NCBI RefSeq assembly: GCF_031886125.1
Contig: NZ_CP119391.1
Span: 124,001-188,000, forward strand
Reading direction: 5' to 3'
Source: Halomonas piscis
Lineage (GTDB): Bacteria > Pseudomonadota > Gammaproteobacteria > Pseudomonadales > Halomonadaceae
Length of the DNA: 64,000 bases
Part shown: one piece after another, positions 33,413 to 43,386 of the stretch
Layout of the letters: each line of letters begins with the position of its first letter
Position numbering within the stretch: the stretch's first letter is position 1
Translations under genes and position numbers: made by a program
Notes under the pieces: model-generated
Seen by the model: the letters and a program-made list of their open reading frames with translations, nothing else
Told to the model about the DNA's origin: nothing
Database searches by the model: none

Positions 33413-35129
33413 CCCGGCTTATTCACCGGAACGCTGACTGGGCATCCTGAAGCCCCGGGGAGCCGGTAGCTCGTCGCCGAACGCCGATTTCGAGACGGCA
33501 CCGTCTTCCGGTGACGCTCTGTCCGGCTGCTATCGCCGTTATTCAGCCCCTTCCCTGCCTTGTCGTCGGTCATCCGGGCAGCCGGAACCGCCGGTCATCG
33601 ACAGGACCGGCGTCTCACTGTCTTGCTTATGCGACCGCTGAGGCGTCAGCGCAACGCTGTCAGTTTTGGTAGCCCTTTCAGCAGAGTCGGCCACCATTTA
33701 TCGGCTGCGGCGCCGAGGTGGACCGTGATACGTCGGGCGTGGAGGATCAGGGTGGCGGCCACCTTGAGGACCTGCTCACGCATTCGGATCAGGCTCCAGC
33801 CCTGTCGGGTTTGCCGTTCCAGCACGCAACGCAGACCATGCAGCACCTGATAGGCGTAAAGGCTCAGCAGAAGACTCGCCTCGTTGCGATCCATCACGTT
33901 CTGCTCGGTGGAGGCGCCGCGATCGGTCGACGAGAGGTGAACATCCAGCGCCGACTTGACCTCGCCCATGTGCGCCTCGGCGCTGCCGCGCTTGCGGTAC
34001 AGTGATAACACCTTTTCCGGCGGCCAGTGGTACCGACTCAGGTTGGTCACCAGGAAGAAGGCGTGGAGCAACAGGTCGTCGGGGCGCTCCTGAACCACCA
34101 GCACGACGCGCCGTGGCTCGGGCCAGCTGTCGGCCCGGTATTCAAGGTCATGGCACCATTCCCGGGGCTGGTCCGGGGGTCGGCCGGGCGGCCGCTTGAG
34201 ATACGGCGCCGCCAGCGTCTGAAGGGTGTTGTTGCTGCGCAGCCGGCCCAGGTACCCGATATCACGCTCTTCCATGGCCAGCAGCGTATCGTTGCCGGTA
34301 AACCCGGCATCGATACGCACTGTCACTGTCGCACCGGTGCCTTCATTGAGGCGCCGTACCAGGTGAGGGATCCAGGTATCGGCGTTCTCGGCAGGGCCCG
34401 CGTTACCCTCGCGCAGCAGGCCGCCGACCATGTCACCGGTTTCGGCCAGCGAGGCCACCAGCGGCGAATAAATGCGTGTGCCGTACAGCCCGTGAAAGGC
34501 CGACCCGCCCTGACGACCATGGACCTCGATCGGCAGGCCGTCGATGTCCAGCGTCAGGTTATCGGGCTGCTCGCCGTGGTTCAGCGATGCCAGGCGCCAG
34601 ATCGCCAGGCGCAACAGGCCTTCATGCACGGTATCGATGTTGTCATGACTCCCAAGGCACGCCAGCAGCCGCGACAGCGTCGCCTGCGACGGACGGTCCT
34701 GTGCCAGAGGCGTCATTCCGCGTGCATCGCTGCACGCCAGCTGCCAGAGCGGATCGTGACGCAGCGTGTCGGTATCGTCCAGGTCGATCCACCCCATGGC
34801 GCGCTGCAACACGACGGTTCGCAGCTGGCTGGCCAGGGAATGACGAATACGCAGTGGATCACGCCGGTCGACCAGGCTTTCTTCCAGCGCCTGGATAACA
34901 CCGCTGTTGTCGAGGGCTTCACGCAGCAGCAAGGCGCCGCTGTCGCTGGTGGTGCGGTGGCCGCTTAGCTCGGCCCGAACAGAACCATTGCAGGAAGGCG
35001 TCCACGACGATAATCTTTCACCCATGGCGAGAGGTCCTCTTGAATCAAGTTCTGGCTGGAACATCCTGATTCTACAAGAGAAACCCCTCGCCATCTTTAT
35101 TTTCAAGCCAGCCTCATGAATAAGCCGGG
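33413..35129 (-). mobile_element. IS1380-family insertion sequence in tnsB
   Basis: 1717 bp. Ends CCCGGCTTATTCA (left) and the same 13 bases inverted (right, ending 35129), flanked by the 5-bp duplication CTGAT (33408-33412 and 35130-35134). It sits 39 bp from the IS4-type element in the same gene. Confidence 0.92.
33646..35025 (-). CDS. IS1380-family transposase
   Basis: About 459 residues from the ATG at 35023-35025 (MGERLSSWTPS); the open frame runs on to 35172, beyond the IS end, so the longer start cannot be native. DDE residues lie in LTLDIDGLP, VRIDAGFTGND and KRGSAEAHMGEVKSA. N-terminal GHRTTSDSGALLLREAL is typical of the family. Intact. Confidence 0.9.
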   Translation of the reverse strand: MGERLSSWTPSCNGSVRAELSGHRTTSDSGALLLREALDNSGVIQALEESLVDRRDPLRIRHSLASQLRTVVLQRAMGWIDLDDTDTLRHDPLWQLACSDARGMTPLAQDRPSQATLSRLLACLGSHDNIDTVHEGLLRLAIWRLASLNHGEQPDNLTLDIDGLPIEVHGRQGGSAFHGLYGTRIYSPLVASLAETGDMVGGLLREGNAGPAENADTWIPHLVRRLNEGTGATVTVRIDAGFTGNDTLLAMEERDIGYLGRLRSNNTLQTLAAPYLKRPPGRPPDQPREWCHDLEYRADSWPEPRRVVLVVQERPDDLLLHAFFLVTNLSRYHWPPEKVLSLYRKRGSAEAHMGEVKSALDVHLSSTDRGASTEQNVMDRNEASLLLSLYAYQVLHGLRCVLERQTRQGWSLIRMREQVLKVAATLILHARRITVHLGAAADKWWPTLLKGLPKLTALR

Positions 35130-36446
35130 CTGATTGGAACCGCCACAGCAGGGGTGCTGGGGCCTGGTTCAAGGTATGAAATTGATGCGACGATTGCAGA
35201 CATTTATCTGTTATCTGCGGATCGGCAACGAATTATTGGTCGTCCTACTTTGTATGTGGTTGTCGATGTTTTCAGTCGCATGGTAGCGGGCTTCTATATT
35301 GGCTTGGAAAACCCATCTTATGTCACAGCCATGAGCGCGTTGACTACGTCCATGTCGAGTAAAACAGAGCTATGTGCTCGATATGGCTTAGAGATTACTT
35401 CAGAGCAATGGCCTACTGTTGGAGTGCCAGATGCAATTTTAGCGGATCGCGGTGAGCTACTTGGATATCAGATTGAATCTCTGGAGAAAGCTTTCGGTGT
35501 GCGTATTGAATTAACGCCACCATACCGAGGTGATGCAAAAGGGATTGTTGAGCGCTACTTCAGGACTCTTCAAGCGGAGTTCAAACCCTTTGTACCTGGT
35601 GTAGTAACAGCTACAAAAGTTAGAAAACAGGGTGGAAAAGACTATCGACTAGATGCAACACTAACTCTTGAAGATTTCACTCGTATCATGCTTGCTTCAA
35701 TACTGCATAGGAACCAATATGCAGTATTGTCGAAATATGACCGCGACCCGGATATTCCAAATGATATGGCGTTAACCCCGCTCAATATTTGGAATTGGGG
35801 CATACAATATCGAACCGGTAGATTGAAGAATGTATCAGAAGAAGCTCTTAGAATGGCTTTACTGCCGCGTACCAAAGTCAATGTTTCGGACTTAGGTATT
35901 AGTTGTTTTGGCGCTTATTACACATCGAAGGAATTATTGGGGTCTGGCTGGCTGCATCGTAATGGAGGTCGTAGAGTAACTGGCTTGCAAGCAGCTTATG
36001 ATCCAGTAATGGCTGATCATATTTATCTTTTCCCTGAAAAAGATAGTTCGGATTACTGGGTATGCTCTTTGACTGATCGTTCGCGCCAATTTCGTGGAAA
36101 GTCAATGTGGGAGTTATGGAGCATCCAGGAAGAGCAGCGAAAAGCTACCAACGCTGCGAAAGTATCTGAAACAACAAGCAAGAGAGATCTTGAAAAATTG
36201 GTTAGCAAAACTCTACAAGATGCTGAGCGCTCTCGCCCAGCTAAGCACAAACAATCAAAATCTGAACAAACTAGAGGGATACGTGATAATCGAATGCTGG
36301 AGCGGGATGCTCTGAGAGCTGAAAAAACAAAAGACCGGCAGTTTAAAAGTAGTAAACCGAAATCTGATGTCACTTACCTTCATGAAAAGCCAGATGATGG
36401 TGCTTTCCCGGATTTTCTGGATGAGTTGTTTGGAGATGATGAATGA
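35130..36446 (+). pseudogene. tnsB: TnsB transposase, 3' fragment with catalytic core
   Basis: Carries the DDE/integrase core and the C-terminal TnsC-contact region. In the reconstructed protein the catalytic residues are Asp271 (YEIDATIADIYL), Asp358 (ILADRGELLG) and Glu393 (GIVERYFRTLQ), aligning with Tn7 D273, D361 and E396. All are kept, as expected if inactivation came only from the IS insertions. The fragment overlaps tnsC by 4 bp. No start site would give a working protein by itself, although it might be translated from an internal start. Confidence 0.9.
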
Positions 36447-37648
36447 CCCTACCTTCAGGCATGGTGAGTGCGGTCTACCAAGAGACAGGAGTTCCCAGCT
36501 ATCATGGGAATCCGTTAATTGAGGCGCTGCCGCCAATTCTTGAGCGAAAGCAGCTGAAAGATGGACTTGGGGGAGGCATAGAACTCAGGTTAGCGGATAG
36601 TTACTTAGATGGACAAACCAGAATTCATATCATCTCTCAATTACTGGATGGCTTCTTTCAGCCTCTAGCTCGTCATATCGAGTTGGAAGCGAAAATATCG
36701 ATCATACTGCGGCAGGGATATATTGGTCGAAACCTAGCCACTGGCGATCTCTCGACCCATTTACAGAATGGTTACGAACGAATCAAGAGTGGAGACTTAA
36801 ACGCATTTCGTTTTGAACATGTCGAGTCGACTGCGAAAAGCATGGCGTTTATCGGCTGCTCAGGTTCCGGAAAAACTATCTCGTTGAACCGCATTCTGGC
36901 AACTTACCCACAGCTAATTCGCCACCCAGAATACAACTTTATACAGATTGTTTTCCTGAAAATCGATTGCCCACACGACGGCTCCCTCAAGAGCCTGTGC
37001 CATAATTTTTTTCGAGAAATCGATTCCATTCTTGCAACAAATTATGTTCGTCGCTATGGAGAAAAACGCCACGGCGTAGAGACAATGATTGCGCTGATGT
37101 CGCAGCTGGCAAACACCTATGCTATTGGTTTATTAGTTATTGATGAAATACAGCATTTGAGTGTTCGTGCATCCGGCGGAGCTGAAAAAATGCTGAACTT
37201 TTTCGTAACTTTGGTAAATGAGATATCAGTGCCGGTGGTGATGGTCGGAACGCCAAAAGCTCGGGCGGTCTTCGACTCGGATTTGCGTTCGGCGCGGCGG
37301 GGAGCTGGGTTTGGGTCAATACTATGGGAGCCCTTGAGCCAACCTGGAGCCGAGGAAAACGTGCTCCGGACCGAATGGGGCGCGTTTACGCAAAAGTTAT
37401 GGAAATACCAGTGGTTAACAAAAGCCAGTGATAGCATATCCGATGAGTTGAGAAATCTGTGGTTTGATCTTTCTCAAGGTATTATGGATGTTGTCATAAA
37501 ACTGTTTGTACTGTCCCAAATTAGAGCAGTGGTAACAGGCACAGAGCGAATCACGCCAAATATAATGAAAGCGGTTTATCATGACGAACTGAAACCCATT
37601 CATCCTATGGTGGATGCTCTACGCTCCGGTGATCCTAGGGGGCGTTAA
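36443..37648 (+). pseudogene. tnsC: TnsC AAA+ ATPase regulator, 5' fragment (interrupted by IS5-type element)
   Basis: About 399 native residues of a TnsC: Walker A GCSGSGKT (about 138-145) and Walker B LLVIDEIQHL (about 229-238) are intact. TnsC links the target selectors TnsD and TnsE to the TnsAB transposase. The IS at 37639 adds four foreign residues and a stop. Joining to 38470 after removing the IS and one CTAG gives a 551-residue protein (Tn7 TnsC: 555). The fragment keeps the whole ATPase core but loses the C-terminal part that contacts TnsA/TnsB. Confidence 0.9.
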
Positions 37649-38465
37649 CAATTAGGCCAGCCATATGGCGGCTGACACGAGGCAGAGGAGTGACTGGTAG
37701 TTTCTTGCCAGTCGCTCATAGCGTGTAGATAACCGCCGGAACTTCTTGATTTTCTGAAAGAACCTCTCCACCAGATTGCGATCTTGGTAACAGTGCCAGT
37801 CTACTTCAATGCGCGCCAAACGATTCTTTTTCGGAGGAATCACCGGCTCGGCACCTGCGGCCTGAATCATGTCCCGCAGAGCAGTGGAGTCATACCCCTT
37901 GTCGCCCAGCACCGCTTGCGGGGAAAAACCTTCCAGTAGAGCGGGAGCAGCACCATACTCCGACGCCTGGCCCGGTGTGAGAACCAATCGTACTGGGTTA
38001 CCTAACGCATCGACTGCGGCATGAATTTTGGTGCTCAATCCGCCTCGAGATTTGCCCATGGCTTCGACGTCTTGCGTGTTTTTTTTGACGCTCCATGCTG
38101 GTGCACCCTGACGATGCTACCGTCGATCATCAGCTGCTCTAGATCGGGATCGTCGGCTACTGTGTCAAAAATACGCTGCCAAACGCCCTTTCGTGACCAA
38201 CGGTTATACCGCATGTAGACGGTGTGCCAGCGCCCAAAAGATTCGGGAAGATCACGCCACGGGGCGCCGGTCCGAGCGATCCAGAGCACGGCTTCCACGA
38301 ACAGGCGATTGTCCTTGGCAGTTACCCCACAGTCTGAGGCTTTGCCGGGGAGCAGGTGCTCGATTCGCTCCCACTGATCATCGCGTAACTTCAACCGACT
38401 CATGGCCCACCAAAATCTATGAATACTAAATCAGTTTAAACGAAACTAATGATTGTTAACACACC
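37639..38465 (-). mobile_element. IS5-family (IS427-like) insertion sequence in tnsC
   Basis: 827 bp between two copies of CTAG (37635-37638, 38466-38469). The ends GGGGCGTTAAC and (minus) GGTGTGTTAAC form the inverted repeat. Two overlapping frames encode the transposase. Confidence 0.9.
37652..38403 (-). CDS. IS5-family transposase, two frames joined by frameshifting
   Basis: orfA (38035-38403, MSRLKLRDDQWERIEHLLPG) carries the DUF4096-like N-terminal domain and first catalytic Asp (LMIDGSIVRVH). orfB (to 37652) carries the second Asp (VLGDKGYDS) and Glu (NLVERFFQKIKKFR). They overlap at a run of eight A on the minus strand (38079-38086), a typical slippery site for programmed frameshift in the IS427 group. 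The fused product would be about 250 residues. Confidence 0.85.
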
Positions 38466-38929
38466 CTAGTAAAATAGCTAAATACTCTGACCTTACAATT
38501 CCGGACGTTGATAGGAAAATCCTGGAACTTAGCAATCTTGTAGAATCCAGCAAAGATCAGATCAGGAAGTCCGTGAAATATAATGGTAACAACCAAGCCA
38601 TTCGCTTACATACCATGTTAGTTGATATGGATTACGAGTCTGACCTTTTAGAGCCATTAATCCAAAGAGCTTTCGAAGAAAATCCTAATTTAAAGCTGAA
38701 AGATCTAATGCCTATTATTCTTAATTGGTATCAGACTGCCGAAAAAACACCACCGGTAAAGAGTAGGAGAAAAACAAAATCGATAAAACCACCAGAGTGG
38801 CATACTCTAGACTCAGACGATTTTCGTTTTATGCACTCTCAAGCAGCGAACGAAGAGGAATTTCTGAATGAAGCAATTCAATTTGGTTTGGTTTTTAATA
38901 CTGAACAGTGGCTGAGCTCTGATAAATAG
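38466..38929 (+). pseudogene. tnsC: TnsC, 3' fragment
   Basis: C-terminal 152 or so residues of TnsC, beginning at SKIAKYSDLTIPDVDRKI once the IS is removed. It includes a basic stretch (KSRRKTKS) and an acidic end. An ATG at 38453 lies inside the IS border and gives an artificial start (MLTHPSKIAK). It ends 12 bp before tnsD. Confidence 0.88.
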
Positions 38930-38941
38930 GCAGTATATACC

Positions 38942-40498
38942 ATGCTAAATTTCCCGCTCCCATATCCAGAAGAATTGCTATATAGCATAGTCGCCAGGGC
39001 CGGGATACGACATGGAATTGCTAGCCCTAAGCAATTATTGGAGGAGGTTTACGATAATCGTAAGGTTGTTGCAACCTTGGATTTTCCGAGTCATTTGCAA
39101 AAAATGGTCAAGTGGTTGCCATCATCGTACGCTTTAGAAACTATTGCCTATGGTCATACATTGCTGCCACTTTATGCACCTTTTATCCCCGAAGAGCGTC
39201 GTCAACAATGTTTACAGTGGATGGCTGGAGAGTCTCAAGGTGCAATACATTTAGCAATGGGAGTTGCTGCATCAATTGTAAAAACACCCAGTCACATTAG
39301 GTATTGCCCTGGATGTTTGAAAGAACAACAACGCTCTTTTGGTGAATATTTTTGGCTTCGAGAATGGCAGGTTTCAGGTGTCGAGAGCTGTGATAAACAT
39401 GGCATGCTTATTAACACAAGCATAACTCGCCCTCTGATAGAGCGGCATCATTATCAGGCAGCATCACCGGAGAAATGCCCGTTATTTCCTCAAAAAACTT
39501 CCTGTAAAAATTCGCTATTAATCTTGGAGCAGATTCGGCAGTTGCTACGCGAAGGACCGGAGAAATCACCAAGTTTTGAGCAGTGGTCGTGCTATTATAA
39601 CCTGCTTGCTCAGAAATTTGGCTTTATTCGAGGTAAAGCTCAAATTGATCATTTGGCGATATATGATGAAGTTTTGGAAACTTGGTCTGCGGACTTTCTA
39701 AACCGTCATGGTTTATTGCTATGTTCTGGCGATGAGGCTGAATCTTTTTGGCTTCGCTCTGTATTTCGTAAGCATCGTAAGGTTTTTAGTTACCTGCAAC
39801 ATTTGGTCATTCATGAGGCCTTGCTTCCTAAAGGATGGTGTATCAGCGAAGTACTTAAGTCGGTACGGGAGACATCAACCAAAAAGTCTAATGTTCAGAT
39901 TAGCGTAAAATTTTCTGGTGATCATTTTGAACTTACCCAAGATCAGCAACAATGGATGAAGCTCTTGGAAGACTACTATCCTAAAGCAGCAAGGCGAATA
40001 AACGCTGCACTATATGCTCGGCTGTATCGGTACGATCGGTGTTGGCTTATGGGAGTTAATTCTGAAAAACAGTTAGCTGAAAGGCAGGAAAGGAAATATA
40101 GAGTTGATTGGCAGAAGCGTGATAAAGAGTATCTAAAGAGGCTAAAAAATATTATTCACTTTCTAAATTCCAGTCAAGTTGGTCCTAGACGGTCCAGAAA
40201 TTTTCTTATGAAACGTCTTGGGAGCAGCTCATCACTGGAAAAGAAGATGCATTTACTACCTGAAACAGCTAAGCTTCTTGAGAAAATTTCTGAAACTGTT
40301 GATCAGTATCAGATCCGCCGATTGAGTAATACCAATGCAGTATTAAAAGATATCTATGATCAACCACCGCGTTGGCGTGTTTTAAGAAACTCTGGGCTCA
40401 GTGAAGAAAGGCTCACCAGCTCAGCAAGAAAATATTTAAAACGACTAGAAGAAGGAAAGGATGAATTTCAAAGAAATAGAAAACAACAGTCGCATTAG
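38942..40498 (+). CDS. tnsD: Tn7-type target-selection protein TnsD (TniQ family)
   Basis: 518 residues (Tn7 TnsD: 508). N-terminal TniQ domain with a CCCH zinc site (YCPGC about 120-124, then ESCDKH about 152), followed by a long DNA-binding C-terminal part. TnsD binds the end of glmS and brings TnsC there; the element's position next to glmS fits. The gene is undamaged and overlaps tnsE by 38 bp. Confidence 0.92.
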   Translation: MLNFPLPYPEELLYSIVARAGIRHGIASPKQLLEEVYDNRKVVATLDFPSHLQKMVKWLPSSYALETIAYGHTLLPLYAPFIPEERRQQCLQWMAGESQGAIHLAMGVAASIVKTPSHIRYCPGCLKEQQRSFGEYFWLREWQVSGVESCDKHGMLINTSITRPLIERHHYQAASPEKCPLFPQKTSCKNSLLILEQIRQLLREGPEKSPSFEQWSCYYNLLAQKFGFIRGKAQIDHLAIYDEVLETWSADFLNRHGLLLCSGDEAESFWLRSVFRKHRKVFSYLQHLVIHEALLPKGWCISEVLKSVRETSTKKSNVQISVKFSGDHFELTQDQQQWMKLLEDYYPKAARRINAALYARLYRYDRCWLMGVNSEKQLAERQERKYRVDWQKRDKEYLKRLKNIIHFLNSSQVGPRRSRNFLMKRLGSSSSLEKKMHLLPETAKLLEKISETVDQYQIRRLSNTNAVLKDIYDQPPRWRVLRNSGLSEERLTSSARKYLKRLEEGKDEFQRNRKQQSH

Positions 40499-42050
40499 AG
40501 AAATTGGTTCAATCTATCGCCGTCTTGATAACTCAGATTGGAGAATCGAGGTCAAGCTTGATCCTAGACAAAAAAAAGAGTCATTTTCTATTTCACAGCT
40601 AACGGCCTTGGCTCGACGGCGTGTACTGAATGCAGTGGACAATCATAATCCTGCAGGATATAAATCTAGTATCACTATAGGAGATACAACTCAATGGGAG
40701 CATCGACAAATAGGAGAATGCCCAATAACTTCGGTTGCTAAACAAGGAGATAGGCATCAGTGGTCTTTCTGTTTTGAGAGTAACGATATTGTATATTACC
40801 TTCCTCAGATAGAGTTGGCGCGAGTTCTTTTTTTCCACTATGCATATCTAAGTCGTTTGGCTATGATTCCGGGAGGTCTAAGTGAGGAGTTTGATATCCA
40901 GGAAAATGAGGCGGAAAAATATGCAAAAGTAAATATACTCCCTACAAGCTCTTTGCCTAAATATGTTCGTGAAAGTCTTGAGTTACGGAGGTTGTTGGCC
41001 TGGGTTCTTCTCGATAAAGATGCCCGTAGATCTTTTGAAAGTATCTCAAGCTATCAATTAAAAGAGGGGAGTGATGTTGGGAATTATAGAAGATGGAGTT
41101 TTCGTTTTGATCCACCAGTGTTGAATCATGTGTCATTGAAATTGTGTGGACATTTTGACCGGGATCGTAGGGCTTTTTTTGTTTACGAAATTCATGATGT
41201 CAAAAACTTGGTACATACTGGGCCTGAGCAGATAGAGTTTTTTGATCCTGGATTTAGGACACCGATGTCTGCTAAAGGCGTGGGGGCTGAAAGTAACCCA
41301 CGATCAGCGGAGCAGCCATTGATTGATGATGAAGAACTCCCTAAAAATGAAGGTAAAGATCTAATATTTCAATTGCCTAGTATTAATTTTTCCTTTTCTA
41401 ATCCGACCTATACAACTCGAACAGGTATGGGAAATCGCCTGTCCTCTCGCACTCCGGATACATCTGAAGCTGAAGAATCTCAAAATTTAGAAAAGTTAGA
41501 ATTCAGTACCGATGAACGAACTATCCGAGGGCAGCTACCGTCTGCAGTATTTAATGTACTGGAAGATCATAGTGATGACCTTCATCATTACATCCACAGG
41601 TTTGAAGCTTTTGCTGAAATGGTGGAGGTTTTGCAAGATAAGGGATGCGTAATACTGGAGTCAGCCATAAAAAAACTGCCTGCAATGGCTGGTTTTTCTA
41701 AGTTTCTGATGACAGATGGCAATCCTCGTTGCCTAGCATTTCGACTCTTAAGGATAAGGGGGCAGAATTTTGTGTTGCTGGAGGTTGATACATCCGATAG
41801 CAAAACCAAGCTCTCGACTCTCTTGTTGAAGCAACCAAGTACGGATTTTGACTGGAAAAAGGAACTATATCTACTGGAGAAGCTTTTGGTAAAAAGCTCC
41901 TTGGTGTGGCCCAAAAAATATCTTGATGAGATATTTCCGAGCCACTACGATCGGATACCTCACCCCAGAACAAACTCATTCAATAAGACTTTCTTGGAAC
42001 CTCATTCCATCCGCAGATGGGCCGACAGGTTATATAGCTATTTAAATTAA
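40461..42050 (+). CDS. tnsE: Tn7-type target-selection protein TnsE
   Basis: 529 residues (Tn7 TnsE: 538). In Tn7 it directs insertion into conjugating plasmids and replicating DNA by binding the sliding clamp and 3'-recessed ends. The C-terminal part (EKLEFSTDERTIRGQLPSA onward) resembles the conserved TnsE core, with LLEVDTSDSKTKLSTLLLK near the end. The frame is intact and ends 8 bp before the IS630 element, so little of the cargo side is left next to it. Confidence 0.88.
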   Translation: MNFKEIENNSRIREIGSIYRRLDNSDWRIEVKLDPRQKKESFSISQLTALARRRVLNAVDNHNPAGYKSSITIGDTTQWEHRQIGECPITSVAKQGDRHQWSFCFESNDIVYYLPQIELARVLFFHYAYLSRLAMIPGGLSEEFDIQENEAEKYAKVNILPTSSLPKYVRESLELRRLLAWVLLDKDARRSFESISSYQLKEGSDVGNYRRWSFRFDPPVLNHVSLKLCGHFDRDRRAFFVYEIHDVKNLVHTGPEQIEFFDPGFRTPMSAKGVGAESNPRSAEQPLIDDEELPKNEGKDLIFQLPSINFSFSNPTYTTRTGMGNRLSSRTPDTSEAEESQNLEKLEFSTDERTIRGQLPSAVFNVLEDHSDDLHHYIHRFEAFAEMVEVLQDKGCVILESAIKKLPAMAGFSKFLMTDGNPRCLAFRLLRIRGQNFVLLEVDTSDSKTKLSTLLLKQPSTDFDWKKELYLLEKLLVKSSLVWPKKYLDEIFPSHYDRIPHPRTNSFNKTFLEPHSIRRWADRLYSYLN

Positions 42051-42058
42051 TTTTACTA

Positions 42059-43140
42059 AGTGCCTATTCAAAATTAATCGCGTGATCGGATCCATAGCCA
42101 TCGAGTATCCGATGTACCTCCTCACAGAGGTTATCAAACGTGAGGTACGCACTCAGAGGCAGCCAGACATACTTCATCTGCCGCCACAGAACCTCGATCA
42201 GATTCAGCTCTGGTGAATAAGCTGATAAATAGACCAAATGCACACGATGCGACATCCACTCGAGTATTTTCTGCCTGAAGGCCTTGGAGCGATGCATGCT
42301 GGCATTGTCGAGCACCACCACGGCGAAGGTATCGGGGTCCTTCTGGGCCACAAAATGGTCAAACGCATCAATGACCGTCTCAGTGGTCACGGACTCGGTG
42401 GCGGTGTGATAGACCAACTTCCCCGCTCGGCTGAGGAACCCCAGTACATTCAGCCTTCGGCTATGTGAGTAGGCAGTCACCTCACAGGGTTTACCGATGG
42501 GGCTCCACGCGTATGGCACCGACGATGATTGTGAAAATCCTGATTCATCAAAGTAATAGAGCTCATGTTTACCCTGATCTTCACGCTGCTGAAGCGCCTT
42601 GAGGAGGTCCTGAGTGTTGCGAAAATCTCTTTCGTCACGCCGTGACTTCAATGAATGCCGAATACGTTTGAAGCTGAGCCTATTTTTTTTTGAGCGCTCT
42701 ACGGAGCGTCACCATGCTGACCTCTTTCCCCGTCTCGTCCTGAAAGCGAGCGTGCAAGGAGCGGAGCTGATGGGGCTGTTCTGCGACCATTTCCTTCAGT
42801 CGCTGGTGGTCGTTGTCATCCAAGGCAGGCGTACGACCACTGCGCGGCTTGTCGATCAGTCCATCGAGGCCCGACGCTTCCCATTGCTTGAGCCATCGTG
42901 ATACGGCATCACGACGAACTTGCAGTATCTCGCTGATTTGGTTAATGGTATGGCCTTGGTTGCTTAGCAAGATAGCATGAGCACGACGACGTAAGGCACG
43001 CTTCTCACCATGGTGATAGGCCGAGGACAGCGTCTGATGTTCAGAGTCAGTAAGTGGAGCAACAAAGCGCCTTGCCATGAGTTTGATCCGGGTCAGAGGT
43101 TCTGATCCTGATGATACGTGAAAATTTTAGATCAGGCACT
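42059..43140 (-). mobile_element. IS630-family insertion sequence
   Basis: 1082 bp bounded by TA on both sides (42057-42058 and 43141-43142). The inverted ends start AGTGCCT; the first 9 bp including TA (TAAGTGCCT) are a perfect inverted match. Two overlapping transposase frames lie inside. Confidence 0.93.
42064..43078 (-). CDS. IS630-family transposase, two frames joined by frameshifting
   Basis: The first frame (42680-43078, 132 residues) has the paired helix-turn-helix region (RRRAHAILLSNQGHTINQI; RRDAVSRWLKQWEASG). The second (42064-42651 and upstream open frame) has the DDE core: DESGF, LDNASMHRS and NLIEVLWRQMKY. They meet at nine A on the minus strand (42683-42691), after RRALKKK, so a programmed slip probably makes the full protein of about 335 residues. 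Confidence 0.88.
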
Positions 43141-43386
43141 TATTGTAGAATCTTTTGTGTACGCTAAGCATGGGATGCAGCGCCTAAATGGCGCCGTGAA
43201 TCGCCAGACGAAAAGGGCGGCAACAGATAAGCTGGAGCTACCGTGATGATTGTCTGCTCTCTACTCTACCCAACTCCGCCCGAGAGTATCCTGCCCCACA
43301 CCTGCGCGCACGAAGTCACGGAAGGCGTCGATCGAAGCCCGACGGCCAGTACCAAACCAGCCGGTACATGACCCCAGCGGCGATGT

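Larger units (their letters stand above)
30388..42058 (+). mobile_element. Tn7-family transposon, right end through tnsE (left end not found)
   Basis: The right end begins TGTGGGA at 30388, the Tn7 terminus, and is followed by TnsB-site-like repeats and tnsA-B-C-D-E in Tn7 order, with protein lengths close to Tn7 (273, 690 reconstructed, 551 reconstructed, 518, 529). The genes are visibly AT-richer than glmS. Three IS insertions break tnsB twice and tnsC once. The matching left end (inverted TnsB sites ending CCCACA plus GAAAC) was looked for after tnsE without success, so the true left limit and the cargo are unknown; 42058 is only the last base before the IS630 insertion. Confidence 0.88.

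Noticed and set aside
37531..37542. 12-bp repeat GGTAACAGGCAC shared by the transposon right end (30448-30459) and tnsC
   Set aside because: It encodes the conserved VTGTERIT part of TnsC and is not in a phased array; chance similarity is the simpler reading.
30388..42058. CRISPR-associated transposon (CAST) possibility for the Tn7-like element
   Set aside because: No repeat-spacer array or cas genes are near the tns genes; tnsD and tnsE are of the classic Tn7 kind and the insertion is at attTn7.
43293..43299. CCCACA as a possible Tn7 left terminus
   Set aside because: No TnsB-site repeats precede it and no GAAAC duplication follows.
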